A stretch of DNA of 64,000 nucleotides from assembly GCF_003324485.1 (NCBI RefSeq), contig NZ_QODK01000001.1:372001-436000 (forward strand), given 5' to 3'. The position numbers and the translations under genes were made by a program. The notes under the pieces are model-generated. The model was given only the letters and a program-made list of their open reading frames with translations, did not search any database and was not told where the DNA came from. Positions within the stretch are counted from its first letter, which is position 1, and each line of letters starts with the position of its first letter. The stretch is from Cohaesibacter intestini (GTDB taxonomy: Bacteria; Pseudomonadota; Alphaproteobacteria; Rhizobiales; Cohaesibacteraceae). Positions 8,433 to 17,331 of this stretch are shown piece after piece.

Positions 8433-9626
8433 ATGACCAATCATCAACAGGGATTTTCCACCCGCGCGATCCACCATGCCTATGATCCGCAGGAGCATGA
8501 GGGTGCCTTGACACCCCCGTTGCATCTGACATCGACCTTTGCCTTTGAATCAGCGGAAGCCGGTGGCGAGATGTTTGCCGGTGAACGTGAGGGCTATATC
8601 TACAGCCGGATTTCCAATCCGACCTGCGCCCTGCTTGAGCAACGCATCGCAACTCTGGAAGAGGCCGAAGCCGGGCTGGCGCTGGCCTCCGGTATGGGGG
8701 CCATCACGGCAACCCTCTGGACCCTGCTGTCACCGGGAGACGAGGTGATTGTCGACGAGACGCTTTATGGCTGTACTTTTGCCTATCTGCATCACGGACT
8801 GGCCAAATTTGGCATCACCATCACCCATCTCGATTTGACCGACCCGGCCAACCTGCAGGTGGCAATCAGCGACAAGACCAAGCTTGTCTATTTTGAAAGC
8901 CCGGCCAATCCGAATATGCGTCTGGTTGATATCGAGGCGATTGCCTCAATCGCGCATGCTGCCGGGGCAAAGGTGGTGGTCGACAATACCTATGCCACCC
9001 CTTACCTGACCCGCCCGATTTCGCTGGGCGCCGATCTGGTGGTGCATTCAGCGACCAAGTATCTCGGCGGTCATGGGGATGTGATTGCCGGTTTTGTGGT
9101 TGGCTCCACCGAGCAGATTACCGAGATCCGGCTCTATGGCATGAAGGATATGACCGGCGCGGTGATGGCCCCTTTCAATGCGATGCTGATCCTGCGTGGC
9201 CTTAAGACCCTTGCACTGCGGATGGATCGCCATTGCGCCTCGGCGCTGACGGTGGCCAATTGGCTGGAACAGCAACCCGGTGTCGACCGGGTCTATTATC
9301 CGGGGCTTGATAGCTTTGGGCAGAAAGAATTGGCAGCCAAACAGATGCTTAAGCCCGGCGGCATGATCGCGTTCGAACTTGAAGGCGGGCTTGAAGCAGG
9401 GCGGACGCTGATGAACCGGCTCAAAATGATCCAGCGGGCCGTGTCTCTGGGGGATGCGGAAACCCTCATCCAGCACCCCGCTTCGATGACCCATTCCACT
9501 TATACCGCAGAAGAGCGGGCCGAACATCTGATCAGCGACGGCCTGATCCGCATGTCGGTCGGGCTTGAAGAGGTGGCGGACATTTTGTCGGATCTCAAGC
9601 AGGCGATGGACACTGGCTCCGTATGA
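8433..9626 (+). CDS. mdeA: methionine gamma-lyase (Cys/Met-metabolism PLP enzyme)
   Basis: The 397-residue enzyme should split L-methionine into methanethiol, 2-oxobutyrate and ammonia. It has the gamma-family PLP fold: Y-S-R-I-S-N-P-T near residue 57, the PLP lysine in H-S-A-T-K-Y-L-G-G-H-G-D (about residue 209), and S-L-G-D-A-E-T-L near residue 339. The active-site segment L-Y-G-C-T-F-A-Y-L contains the cysteine (about residue 114) that marks methionine gamma-lyases and is replaced in cystathionine gamma-lyases. AAAGGAC precedes the ATG. A divergent Lrp-type regulator supports a catabolic role. Activity on homocysteine or cysteine is possible. Confidence 0.88.
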   Translation: MTNHQQGFSTRAIHHAYDPQEHEGALTPPLHLTSTFAFESAEAGGEMFAGEREGYIYSRISNPTCALLEQRIATLEEAEAGLALASGMGAITATLWTLLSPGDEVIVDETLYGCTFAYLHHGLAKFGITITHLDLTDPANLQVAISDKTKLVYFESPANPNMRLVDIEAIASIAHAAGAKVVVDNTYATPYLTRPISLGADLVVHSATKYLGGHGDVIAGFVVGSTEQITEIRLYGMKDMTGAVMAPFNAMLILRGLKTLALRMDRHCASALTVANWLEQQPGVDRVYYPGLDSFGQKELAAKQMLKPGGMIAFELEGGLEAGRTLMNRLKMIQRAVSLGDAETLIQHPASMTHSTYTAEERAEHLISDGLIRMSVGLEEVADILSDLKQAMDTGSV

Positions 9627-9684
9627 CGAAATCGGGCATTCTCTGGCATGATTCGATCTCCGACTGAGTGCTAGAGAGTTGCCC

Positions 9685-10419
9685 ATGGCCAAGAAGACAG
9701 CGATCAAGGAAACCGCACTTTACGAACCGGTGAAGCAGTTTCTGGTTGCTCAGGGCTATGAGGTAAAGGGCGAAGTGGGCGCAGTCGATATCGTCGGCTG
9801 CCGAGCGGAAGACGATCCGGTTGTGGTCGAGCTGAAAACCGGCTTTACCCTCACCCTGTTTCATCAGGCAATCCAACGCCAGAGCATGACCGATGCTGTT
9901 TATATCGCCGTGCCGCAAGGCTCCGGCAAAGCCTATCATCGGGCGTTCAAGTCGAACAAGAGCCTGTGCCGTCGCCTCGGGCTGGGGTTGATCACCGTGC
10001 GACTGGGCGACATTCCGGCATCAGCTCTGGTTACCGTGCATGTGGACCCGGCCCCCTACAAGCCCCGCCAGATGAAGCCGCGCAAAACGAGGCTTTTGCG
10101 CGAATTTGCCCGCCGGGTCGGCGATCCCAATGAAGGGGGGCAGACCCGCAAGGGTCTGATCACCTCTTATCGGCAGGACGCGCTCAAATGTCTCAAATTT
10201 CTCTCGCAGGCGGGTGCGACCAAAGCATCGGACGTTGCCAAGGCGACCGGGGTGGAGAAGGCCCGCCCCATCATGGCAGATGACCATTATGGCTGGTTCG
10301 AGCGGGCGGATCGCGGCATCTATCAAATGACACCGAAGGGCGAAGCCGCCCTTGAGCAATTTCGCGACGAGCTGGCGGGACTTGATGTCACGCTTGCGGA
10401 CGGGGCAGCAAAGGCGTAA
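9685..10419 (+). CDS. DUF2161 family protein with PD-(D/E)XK nuclease-like core
   Basis: The 244-residue protein has an amino-terminal motif set resembling the PD-(D/E)XK fold: an early Glu, V-G-A-V-D-I-V-G (Asp near residue 32), then V-V-V-E-L-K-T-G (Glu and Lys near residues 47-50). A basic middle (P-R-K-T-R-L-L-R-E-F-A-R-R) and a carboxy-terminal winged-helix-like part (K-A-S-D-V-A-K-A-T-G, then G-I-Y-Q-M-T-P-K-G) follow. This matches my recollection of DUF2161 proteins of alphaproteobacteria. The function is unknown; nucleic-acid cleavage is only suggested by the core motif. The ATG at 9685 follows AGAG; an upstream TTG at 9679 is a poorer start. Confidence 0.7.
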   Translation: MAKKTAIKETALYEPVKQFLVAQGYEVKGEVGAVDIVGCRAEDDPVVVELKTGFTLTLFHQAIQRQSMTDAVYIAVPQGSGKAYHRAFKSNKSLCRRLGLGLITVRLGDIPASALVTVHVDPAPYKPRQMKPRKTRLLREFARRVGDPNEGGQTRKGLITSYRQDALKCLKFLSQAGATKASDVAKATGVEKARPIMADDHYGWFERADRGIYQMTPKGEAALEQFRDELAGLDVTLADGAAKA

Positions 10420-10457
10420 ATCCTGAAGTGAGACCGTCCCCCTGTTCGGAGCCATCC

Positions 10458-10868
10458 ATGAAGATCGCCCTCACATCGCAGAATTTCAAAACTGTCACCA
10501 ATCATGCGGGCCGCGCCCGACGCTTCCTCGTCTATCAAGTCGAAAGTGGTCAGCCGCCGGTGGAGATCGAGCGCATTGATCTGCCAAAGGACATGTGCAT
10601 TCATGAATTGGGCGGGCAAATGGTGGCCCATCCGCTCGATGCTGTGGATGTGTTGATCTCTGCATCCTTCGGTCCCGGCTTTGCCCGCAATATGGCACGG
10701 CGCAATGTCATTGCCAGCCTGACGGAAGAGACGGATCCGATCCGGGCAATCGAGCAGTTTGTGGCAGATGGGCAGCGTCTACCGGGTGGTGAAGGATGCG
10801 GCCATGATCACAATCATGGGCACGGGCACGATCATGAGGATGGGCAGGATACGTGCCACTGTCACTGA
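10458..10868 (+). CDS. NifX/NifB-domain (dinitrogenase cofactor-type) protein with His/Cys-rich tail
   Basis: The 136-residue protein resembles the stand-alone FeMo-cofactor-binding-like domain: K-I-A-L-T-S-Q-N-F-K-T-V-T-N-H-A-G at the amino end, a variable centre, and D-V-L-I-S-A-S-F-G-P-G-F near residue 66. Such proteins bind metal clusters or metals even in organisms that do not fix nitrogen. The last 24 residues alternate His with Gly or Asp and include Cys-His-Cys-His at the end, a strong metal-binding tail. GGAG precedes the ATG at 10458. It follows the DUF2161 gene by 38 bp on the same strand. No other nif gene is present, so nitrogen fixation is not implied. Confidence 0.72.
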   Translation: MKIALTSQNFKTVTNHAGRARRFLVYQVESGQPPVEIERIDLPKDMCIHELGGQMVAHPLDAVDVLISASFGPGFARNMARRNVIASLTEETDPIRAIEQFVADGQRLPGGEGCGHDHNHGHGHDHEDGQDTCHCH

Positions 10869-10903
10869 GATCCCATAAATCGGCCACATAACGCGAACGC
10901 GGA

Positions 10904-12001
10904 TCAGGTGACATCCAGTATCCGCGTCTCAGGATGATCACGGGTCATGGCCTCACACCAAGTGTCCACCTGATCGTCGGCAACCAAAGCAACAATTGCC
11001 CCGCCAAACCCGCCGCCGGTCTGGCGGGCCCCCTTGGCGCCAGCTGCGAGCGCAGCTTCAACCAGAGCGTCGGTTTCCGCCACCGTGATGGCATAGTCAT
11101 CGCGCTGGGAGGCGTGACTTTCGACCATCAGGCGGCCAAAGGTGTCAGCGTCGTGGGCTTTCAAGGCTGCGACCCCATCAAGCACCCGTTGGTTTTCGGT
11201 GACGATGTGGCGGGCGCGGCGGGTTTCCACCCCGCCCAACGCTTCGATCCGATCCAGATCCTCCATCCCGACATCACGCAACTGGTTGATGCCGAGCATT
11301 GCGCAGGCGCTGGCGCATTCCTTTACCCGTTGCTCATAGGAGCCGTCGGTTAGTTTGTGGGTGACGCCGGAATGAAGCGTGATGATCTTGTGGTCAGGGA
11401 AAAGCGGAGCGAGTTCATACTCCATAGACCGGGCATCGAGAAACAGCGCCATCGCTTCCGCGCCAACGGATGAGGCAAACTGATCCATGATGCCGCAAGG
11501 CATGCCAACAAACTCATTCTCCACCTTGCGAGCCGTATGGGCGATGGCGACCGGATCGACGGACACCCCCAAATAGGCAGCAATGGCGCGTAGGCTGACC
11601 ACTTCCAATGCGGCGGAGCTGGAAATGCCCGCCCCCATCGGCAGACTGCTGCCAATGGCAAGCCGATAGCTTGCATTCAGGTCCGGCTTATGATCGGAGA
11701 GCTGGAAACTGCCAAGAATGAAGTCACTCCAATGGTTGGACTTGCTGCCTTTGAGCGCGATGTCACAGATTTCATCGAAAGATTGGCTATAAAGCGTGGC
11801 AAAGCCGGGTTTTTCTCCTGGACCGATGGCAATGCAGACTTCCAGTGTCAACGGCATGGGCAGGACATAGCCGCCATTATAGTCGGTATGCTCGCCCAGC
11901 AGATTGACCCGGCCGGGGGCAGTGGTGACATGGGCGGGTTTGGTGCCAAACTGCGCCTCATAGGCATCGGAAACACTTTGTATCAGGCTGTCATGGCTCA
12001 T
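10904..12001 (-). CDS. galK: galactokinase
   Basis: The 365-residue GHMP kinase phosphorylates D-galactose to galactose-1-phosphate in the Leloir pathway. Signature motifs: [17 protein letters not shown] near residues 28-44, the ATP loop [12 protein letters not shown] near 120, G-I-M-D-Q-F-A-S (catalytic Asp), and the C-terminal [11 protein letters not shown]. The ATG at 12001 overlaps the galT stop as ATGA, indicating translational coupling. No galE or galM is in the window. It converges on the NifX-like gene with 35 bp between. Confidence 0.95.
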   Translation of the reverse strand: MSHDSLIQSVSDAYEAQFGTKPAHVTTAPGRVNLLGEHTDYNGGYVLPMPLTLEVCIAIGPGEKPGFATLYSQSFDEICDIALKGSKSNHWSDFILGSFQLSDHKPDLNASYRLAIGSSLPMGAGISSSAALEVVSLRAIAAYLGVSVDPVAIAHTARKVENEFVGMPCGIMDQFASSVGAEAMALFLDARSMEYELAPLFPDHKIITLHSGVTHKLTDGSYEQRVKECASACAMLGINQLRDVGMEDLDRIEALGGVETRRARHIVTENQRVLDGVAALKAHDADTFGRLMVESHASQRDDYAITVAETDALVEAALAAGAKGARQTGGGFGGAIVALVADDQVDTWCEAMTRDHPETRILDVT

Positions 12002-13044
12002 TTCGCCGCTTCCTTGTAATGAATATCCGACAGGCTGCGGAGCCGTTCGGCTGCACTTTCGGCGGTCATGTCCCGTTGGCTTTCGGCCAGCATCTCGAAC
12101 CCGACCATGAATTTGCGCACCGTGGCGGAGCGCATCAGAGGCGGGTAGAAATGGGCGTGCAACTGCCAATGGTCAAAGCTGCCCTTCATGGTTGGCGCGC
12201 CGTGCCAGCCCATTGAATAGGGAAACTCGGTCTGGAACAGATTGTCATAGCGGCAGGTCAGGCGTTTGAGGATATCGGCACAACCATTGCGCTCGCCATC
12301 CGTCAGATCGGTGAGGCGCAACACATGGCGTTTGGGCATGACAAGGGTTTCAAACGGCCAAGTGGCCCAATAGGGCACAACAGCGATCCAGTCATCATTC
12401 TCGACGATGGTTCGCTCACCGCGCGCGCTTTCAGAATTGGCATAATCGACCAGAAGGATCGTGCCATGTTTGTCATGATAGGCCTTTTGATGGTCGTCTT
12501 CACGAGCAATTTCGTTGGGTAGATAGTTGGTTGCCCAGATCTGGCCATGGGGATGGGGCTGGGAGCAGCCCATCATCTCACCCTTATTCTCGAACAGAGC
12601 CACCCAACCATAGGTCTGGCCCAACTCCGCGAGTTGATCGGCCCAAAGATCCACCACCTTGCGAATGCTGGCCCGCGAGAGCTCGGGTAGGGTCAGGTCG
12701 TGGCGTTCGGAAAAGCATATGACGCGCGCCGTGCCCCGCACGGTCTCACTGATAAACAGGCGTTCGTCCCCTGCCCGGTCCAGCGGCGTGTCGGTCAACA
12801 GGGCCGGGAAATCATTGTCAAAGACATAGGGCCCGCGATAGAGCGGGTTGACCGCACCAGACGTTCGAGCATTGCCGGGGCAGAGATAGCAGCCCGGATC
12901 ATGGGCCGGCTTGTTGCTGACAATCGGTTTTTCCTCTCGGCCCATCCATGGCCGTTTGTTACGATGTGGGGAGACCAGCACCCATTCGCCTTTCAAAGGA
13001 TTGAAACGCCGGTGCGGGTCGTCCTCAAGATTGATTGCACGCAT
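11998..13044 (-). CDS. galT: galactose-1-phosphate uridylyltransferase
   Basis: The 348-residue HIT-superfamily enzyme exchanges galactose-1-phosphate with UDP-glucose. The active-site H-P-H-G-Q motif (nucleophilic His) appears in [13 protein letters not shown] near residue 165, and C-Y-L-C-P-G-N near residue 52 supplies the first zinc site. G-W-H-G-A-P and the H-A-H-F-Y-P-P motif follow in the second half. Length fits the family. GGGAG lies 6 nt before the ATG. It is the first gene of galTK; two TTTCA-N5-TGAAA palindromes 70-106 bp upstream are candidate operators. Confidence 0.95.
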   Translation of the reverse strand: MRAINLEDDPHRRFNPLKGEWVLVSPHRNKRPWMGREEKPIVSNKPAHDPGCYLCPGNARTSGAVNPLYRGPYVFDNDFPALLTDTPLDRAGDERLFISETVRGTARVICFSERHDLTLPELSRASIRKVVDLWADQLAELGQTYGWVALFENKGEMMGCSQPHPHGQIWATNYLPNEIAREDDHQKAYHDKHGTILLVDYANSESARGERTIVENDDWIAVVPYWATWPFETLVMPKRHVLRLTDLTDGERNGCADILKRLTCRYDNLFQTEFPYSMGWHGAPTMKGSFDHWQLHAHFYPPLMRSATVRKFMVGFEMLAESQRDMTAESAAERLRSLSDIHYKEAAK

Positions 13045-13114
13045 TGTTTACTCCCTTTGTTGGGCCTGTTGCCGCATGTTCGCTCACGTCATTTTTACCG
13101 GAAAGAGTATGACT

Positions 13115-13150
13115 TTTCAATAGATGAAATAGAGTTTCATTATTTGAAAC
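13115..13150. promoter_or_regulatory. pair of palindromic operators upstream of galT
   Basis: TTTCA-ATAGA-TGAAA (13115-13129) and GTTTCA-TTATT-TGAAAC (13134-13150) have centres exactly 20 bp apart, two helical turns. A third overlapping inverted repeat, GAAA-TAGAG-TTTC (13126-13138), links them. The spacer is AT-rich and lies in the expected galTK promoter. No regulator gene is adjacent. Confidence 0.55.
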
Positions 13151-13171
13151 ATATAGTTATAGAAACGAAAA

Positions 13172-13190
13172 GGGCCGCCTCTGGCGACCC
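13172..13190 (-). terminator. terminator of the opp operon
   Basis: On the minus strand GGGTCGCC-AGA-GGCGGCCC forms an 8-bp stem with one wobble, directly followed by TTTTCGTTTC, 37 bp past the stop of the ATP-binding gene. This is a plausible factor-independent terminator. Confidence 0.7.
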
Positions 13191-13226
13191 TCACTCTCTG
13201 GTTTGTGCTGGTCCAATCCAATCGGA

Positions 13227-14849
13227 TCAGGCCGAAATCGGCTCCAAATCGAAGGCCGCGGCCATCAACTGTTTTGTGTAGAGCTCACGCGGGGCATCAA
13301 AGACCTGATCGGTGAGGCCTTCTTCGACGATTTCGCCCTGCTTCATCACCATGACATAGTCGGACATGGCCCGCACGACCGTCAGATCGTGTGAGATGAA
13401 AAGGTAGGACAAATCATGGGCCTTTTGCAGATCACGCAGCAATTCAACGATCTGCTTCTGGACCGAGCGATCAAGAGCGGATGTCGGCTCATCGAGCACC
13501 ACGATGCGGGGTTTAAGCACCATCGCGCGGGCAATGGCAATCCGCTGACGCTGACCGCCTGAAAATTCATGCGGATAGCGGTTGCGCATCGCCGGATCGA
13601 GCTGAACTTCCTTCAAGGCCTCGATGGCCCGTTGATCCCGTTCCTTGGCAGAAATGCCGGGCTGATGGACCAGAAGACCTTCGGTGATGATCTGGCCGAC
13701 CATCATGCGCGGCGACAGGGAGCCAAAGGGATCTTGAAAGACCAGCTGCAACTGACGACGATGCCGCCGCATGTCTTCATCAGAGATTGTGTTCATGTTC
13801 TTGCCATCGAGCATTACGTCACCGGTGGCATTGTTGAGCCGCAGCAATGCCCGACCAAGGGTCGATTTGCCCGACCCGGACTCCCCCACAATGCCGATGG
13901 TCTGGCCTTTGCGCAGACGGATGTCTACGTCATTCACCGCCTTGAGGGCGTGAGTATGCTGACCAAACAGCCCCTCGGTGATGTTGAAGGTGACGTTGAC
14001 ATTCTTGCCTTCAAGCAAGGTCGGCGCATCGATGGGAGGGGCAACCTTGATGCCTTCGGGCTCGGCGGAGAGCAGCATCTTGGTATAGTCATGCTGCGGA
14101 TTGTTGAAGATGGCTTGGGTTTCCCCCTCTTCCACCACTTCGCCGGTTTTCATCACATAGACCCGGTCGGCAAAGCGCTTGACGATGTTCAGGTCGTGGG
14201 TGATGAACAAAATGGCCATGCCCAGCTTCTTTTGCAGCTCGGCAAGCAATTGCAGGATCTGGGCCTGAATGGTCACGTCGAGCGCCGTGGTTGGCTCATC
14301 GGCAATCAAAAGGTCCGGATTGTTGGCAAGCGCCATGGCGATCATCACACGCTGACGCTGGCCGCCGGACATTTCGTGGGGGTAGGATTTGAGCCGTTTT
14401 CTTGGCTCGGGGATCCCCACCATCTCGAGCAGTTCCAGTGCCCGGTCCATGGCGCGCTTCTTGTCCATCTTCTGATGCACCCGAAGCGGCTCACAGATTT
14501 GCCGCCCGATCGTGTAGAGCGGGTCAAGCGAGGTCATGGGCTCCTGAAAGATCATGGTCATCTTCGAACCGCGATAGCTGTTGAGCTTGCGTCGTGGTAA
14601 GCCGAGAATTTCATCACCGGCATATCTGACCGAACCGGTCGCCTGACCATTGTCGGCCAACAGGCCCATGGCCGACATCATGACCTGGCTCTTGCCTGAG
14701 CCGGATTCACCCACCACCGCGACGGTTTCGCCCTTTTGCACGGTCATATTGATGCCGCGCACAGCGTGGATGTCCTTGTCAGAATTGGTCTCGAAATGGA
14801 CATTGAGATTTTCGATTTCGAGCAAAGGTGCCTTGTTTTCCATTGTCAT
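13227..14849 (-). CDS. oligopeptide/dipeptide ABC transporter, fused double ATPase (OppDF-like)
   Basis: The 540-residue cytoplasmic protein carries two complete ABC cassettes. The first has G-E-S-G-S-G-K-S-Q near residue 50, the signature M-S-G-G-Q-R-Q-R-V and D-E-P-T-T-A-L-D. The second has G-E-S-G-S-G-K-S-T near residue 325, F-S-G-G-Q-R-Q-R-I and D-E-P-T-S-A-L-D. One fused chain thus replaces OppD and OppF. AGGAGC lies 5 nt before the ATG at 14849; a GTG at 14852 and ATG at 14843 are less well placed. It is the last gene of oppA-B-C-DF. Substrate class (peptides) follows from the OppA-type receptor and is not certain. Confidence 0.92.
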   Translation of the reverse strand: MTMENKAPLLEIENLNVHFETNSDKDIHAVRGINMTVQKGETVAVVGESGSGKSQVMMSAMGLLADNGQATGSVRYAGDEILGLPRRKLNSYRGSKMTMIFQEPMTSLDPLYTIGRQICEPLRVHQKMDKKRAMDRALELLEMVGIPEPRKRLKSYPHEMSGGQRQRVMIAMALANNPDLLIADEPTTALDVTIQAQILQLLAELQKKLGMAILFITHDLNIVKRFADRVYVMKTGEVVEEGETQAIFNNPQHDYTKMLLSAEPEGIKVAPPIDAPTLLEGKNVNVTFNITEGLFGQHTHALKAVNDVDIRLRKGQTIGIVGESGSGKSTLGRALLRLNNATGDVMLDGKNMNTISDEDMRRHRRQLQLVFQDPFGSLSPRMMVGQIITEGLLVHQPGISAKERDQRAIEALKEVQLDPAMRNRYPHEFSGGQRQRIAIARAMVLKPRIVVLDEPTSALDRSVQKQIVELLRDLQKAHDLSYLFISHDLTVVRAMSDYVMVMKQGEIVEEGLTDQVFDAPRELYTKQLMAAAFDLEPISA

Positions 14850-14858
14850 CACTTGCTC

Positions 14859-16013
14859 CTATCGATCCTTCGGATCCAACGCGTCACGCAGACCGTCACC
14901 GATGAAATTGAGCGCGAACAGGGTCGTGGTGAGGAAAATGGACGGGAAGATCAGCATCCAGCCAGCCCCCTGCAGATTGCGTGCGCCTTCAGAGATCAGC
15001 ACACCCCAAGAGGTCATCGGCTCCTGAACCCCAAGGCCAAGGAAGGACAGGAAACTTTCCAGCAGAATAACCTTTGGCACCAAGAGGGTGACGAAAATCA
15101 CCACAGGCCCCAGCGTGTTGGGAATGACATGGCGACGCAGTATGCCGCGCGCCCCGACGCCCATCGCTTCAGCCGCGAGTACATATTCCTGCCTCTTGAT
15201 CGACAGGGTCTGACCGCGGACGATCCTCGCCATATCGAGCCACTCGACAGCCCCCACGGCTATGAACATCAGGACAAAGTTTCGCCCGAAAAACACCACC
15301 AGAAGGATGACGAAGAAGATGAATGGCAGGGAATAGAGCACATCAACAACGCGCATCATAATCAAATCGGCCCGGCCACCCAGATAGCCCGACAACGAGC
15401 CATAGGTGACGCCGATCAACAGGGCAACGCCGGACGCCAAAAGGCCGATCAACAAGGACACGCGACCGGCAATCAGGGTGCGGGTCATCAGGTCGCGCCC
15501 GTTGGCATCGGTGCCAAAGTAGAAATGCATCTTGTCGATCTCGGCGATCAGGGTGGCGCTTTTCTTGTCTTCGGAGAAGGCCTCGAACCGCGCATTGGTG
15601 AACAGATCAGACCGGTCGACATATCGCACGGTATTCTCGCGGATGGCACGCCGGGAAGACTCCACCTTGGCGATCACTTGCGTGTCGGTGATCTGCACAT
15701 CACTTGCGGTCAGGCGGGCGCGTTTGAGCACCTTCTCAAGCACAGGCGAGATCGCATCCTGACGCGGATAGGTCTGCATGGAAGCTGGCACTTTGACATA
15801 ATCCCGATAAACCGCATCGAATGAATGTGGCGACAGCATTGGGCCGAAGAAGCAGGCCACGGTAATGACGAAAAGAGCGATGAAAGACGCCATGGCGGCG
15901 CGGTTGGCGCGCAAGCGGGCCCAGGCATCGTCCCACAGGGAGCGGCCAACCTGCGCCTCGATGACGCGTTCGGTGGCCTGTCCGGCTGGAGTTTTCAGTT
16001 TTTCTGGGGTCAT
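14859..16013 (-). CDS. oligopeptide ABC transporter permease OppC-like, with long periplasmic insertion
   Basis: The 384-residue permease has the usual amino-terminal cytoplasmic tail, first membrane helix (about residues 37-57, A-S-F-I-A-L-F-V-I-T-V-A), and the carboxy-terminal transport domain with the EAA loop (E-A-M-G-V-G-A-R-G-I-L-R-R-H-V-I-P-N). Between helix 1 and the conserved H-F-Y-F-G-T-D-A-N-G-R-D-L motif lies about 95 residues of soluble, charged sequence. Typical OppC or DppC is about 300 residues, so this is an enlarged periplasmic loop. The ATG at 16013 follows GAGAA. It is 7 bp after oppB and 9 bp before the ATPase gene. Confidence 0.9.
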   Translation of the reverse strand: MTPEKLKTPAGQATERVIEAQVGRSLWDDAWARLRANRAAMASFIALFVITVACFFGPMLSPHSFDAVYRDYVKVPASMQTYPRQDAISPVLEKVLKRARLTASDVQITDTQVIAKVESSRRAIRENTVRYVDRSDLFTNARFEAFSEDKKSATLIAEIDKMHFYFGTDANGRDLMTRTLIAGRVSLLIGLLASGVALLIGVTYGSLSGYLGGRADLIMMRVVDVLYSLPFIFFVILLVVFFGRNFVLMFIAVGAVEWLDMARIVRGQTLSIKRQEYVLAAEAMGVGARGILRRHVIPNTLGPVVIFVTLLVPKVILLESFLSFLGLGVQEPMTSWGVLISEGARNLQGAGWMLIFPSIFLTTTLFALNFIGDGLRDALDPKDR

Positions 16014-16020
16014 GTGTTTC

Positions 16021-16944
16021 TCAATCGTACCGCACGCGTGGATCGAGCCAGGCATAGAGCAGGTCAACGATCAGGTTGAAAATCATGATGAAGACGGCAA
16101 TCACAATCACGGTGCCCATGACGAGGGTATAGTCGCGATTGAGTGCGGCCTGAACGAAATAGCGGCCAACGCCGGGGATGCCATAGATGGTTTCGATCAC
16201 CACCGAGCCGGTCAGCAGGGCGGCAGCGGCCGGACCTGCATAGGAGACCACCGGCAACAGGGCGCCGCGCAGGGCATGGACCACGACCACCATCCATTGC
16301 GGCAGGCCATTGGCCCGCGCGGTGCGGATATGGTGGGAGCGCAAGGCTTCAATCATCGAGCCACGGGTCAGGCGGGCCACGATGGCCACCTGCGGCAGGC
16401 CGAGGGTCAGGATGGGCAGCAGCTTATTTTCCCATGCGCCATTGTTCCAGCCACCGACGGGCAACCAGCCGAGCATGACGCCGAAAATCAGCGTCAGAAC
16501 CGGGGCGACCACGAAGTTGGGAATGGTAATGCCCATGGTGGCCATGGTCATGACCGCATAGTCGGGACCCTTATTCTGTTTCAGGGCCGCCAGAATACCC
16601 AGCGATCCACCGACAAGCAGCGCCAGCAGAAGCGCAAAGCCACCGATTTCGATGGAAATCGGCAGTCCCTGACGGAACAGGTCGCCAACGGTGAAGTCAC
16701 GGAAGAAGAAGCTTGGGCCCAGATCTCCTCTGAGCACGTTGCCCATATAGATCAAATATTGTTCCCAGATGCTTTTGTCGAGCTGATAGATCTTGTTCAG
16801 ATTCTCCATCACCTTGGCTTCGAGCGGACGTTCGAGATCGAACGGACCACCGGGAGCCACACGGATGAGGAAGAACGAGATGGTGACAATGAGAAACAAT
16901 GTCGGGATAGCGGTCAGCAAACGCTTGAGCACATATCTCAGCAT
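16021..16944 (-). CDS. oligopeptide ABC transporter permease OppB-like
   Basis: The 307-residue membrane protein starts M-L-R-Y-V-L-K-R-L-L-T-A-I-P-T-L-F, the standard OppB/DppB first helix. It then has G-D-L-G-P-S-F near residue 74 and the EAA-type loop T-A-R-A-N-G-L-P-Q near residue 210, ending in L-D-P-R-V-R-Y-D. It forms the heterodimeric peptide channel with the next gene's product. The gene is separated from oppA by 387 bp containing a strong hairpin and a 19-bp palindrome, so oppB-C-DF may be expressed at lower level or from its own promoter. Confidence 0.92.
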   Translation of the reverse strand: MLRYVLKRLLTAIPTLFLIVTISFFLIRVAPGGPFDLERPLEAKVMENLNKIYQLDKSIWEQYLIYMGNVLRGDLGPSFFFRDFTVGDLFRQGLPISIEIGGFALLLALLVGGSLGILAALKQNKGPDYAVMTMATMGITIPNFVVAPVLTLIFGVMLGWLPVGGWNNGAWENKLLPILTLGLPQVAIVARLTRGSMIEALRSHHIRTARANGLPQWMVVVVHALRGALLPVVSYAGPAAAALLTGSVVIETIYGIPGVGRYFVQAALNRDYTLVMGTVIVIAVFIMIFNLIVDLLYAWLDPRVRYD

Positions 16945-17331
16945 AGTGCGTCCTTCTCGGGCGTATCTCTTTTATTGCTGGTTTTCAGGGTCCAGTCGGA
17001 TACGCGTTTTACCTGGAATTCAGGATATCCGTCTCGCAATTGGCGAGACAATATCGCAAACGGTCTTCGTCCGCTTGCAGTCGAGTTGATCAGGGTGTCG
17101 TCAACGAAGGACCAAACCCATGCTCGCTCTTACCGTTTGACTGCGCGGACTTCGACCGGACCATAGCCGGAAAATCCCCGAGCCGTTTTGACTCAGGTTA
17201 AATGCGCAGGATCTTGGTTTGTTTCATTGGTAGCGAGCATCGTGTGATCCGGATGCTAACCTGTTGCAATCAACGGATCTTTCCGATGAAAGGGCCGCCA
17301 CAGGGGCAGCCCTCTCCTTTGGATCAGGTCC
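16945..17331. promoter_or_regulatory. long oppA-oppB spacer with palindrome
   Basis: No gene is supported in this 387-bp spacer. It contains GTCTCGC-AATTG-GCGAGAC (17031-17049), a perfect 7+5+7 palindrome 86 bp before oppB, and the post-oppA hairpin at 17291-17313. The palindrome could be an operator for an internal promoter or an mRNA hairpin. Confidence 0.45.
17291..17313 (-). terminator. post-oppA hairpin (attenuator or mRNA stabiliser)
   Basis: On the minus strand AGGGCTGCC-CCTGT-GGCGGCCCT forms a 9-bp stem with one wobble, 18 bp after the oppA stop. No real U-run follows, so partial termination or protection of the oppA message is more likely than full termination. Confidence 0.6.
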
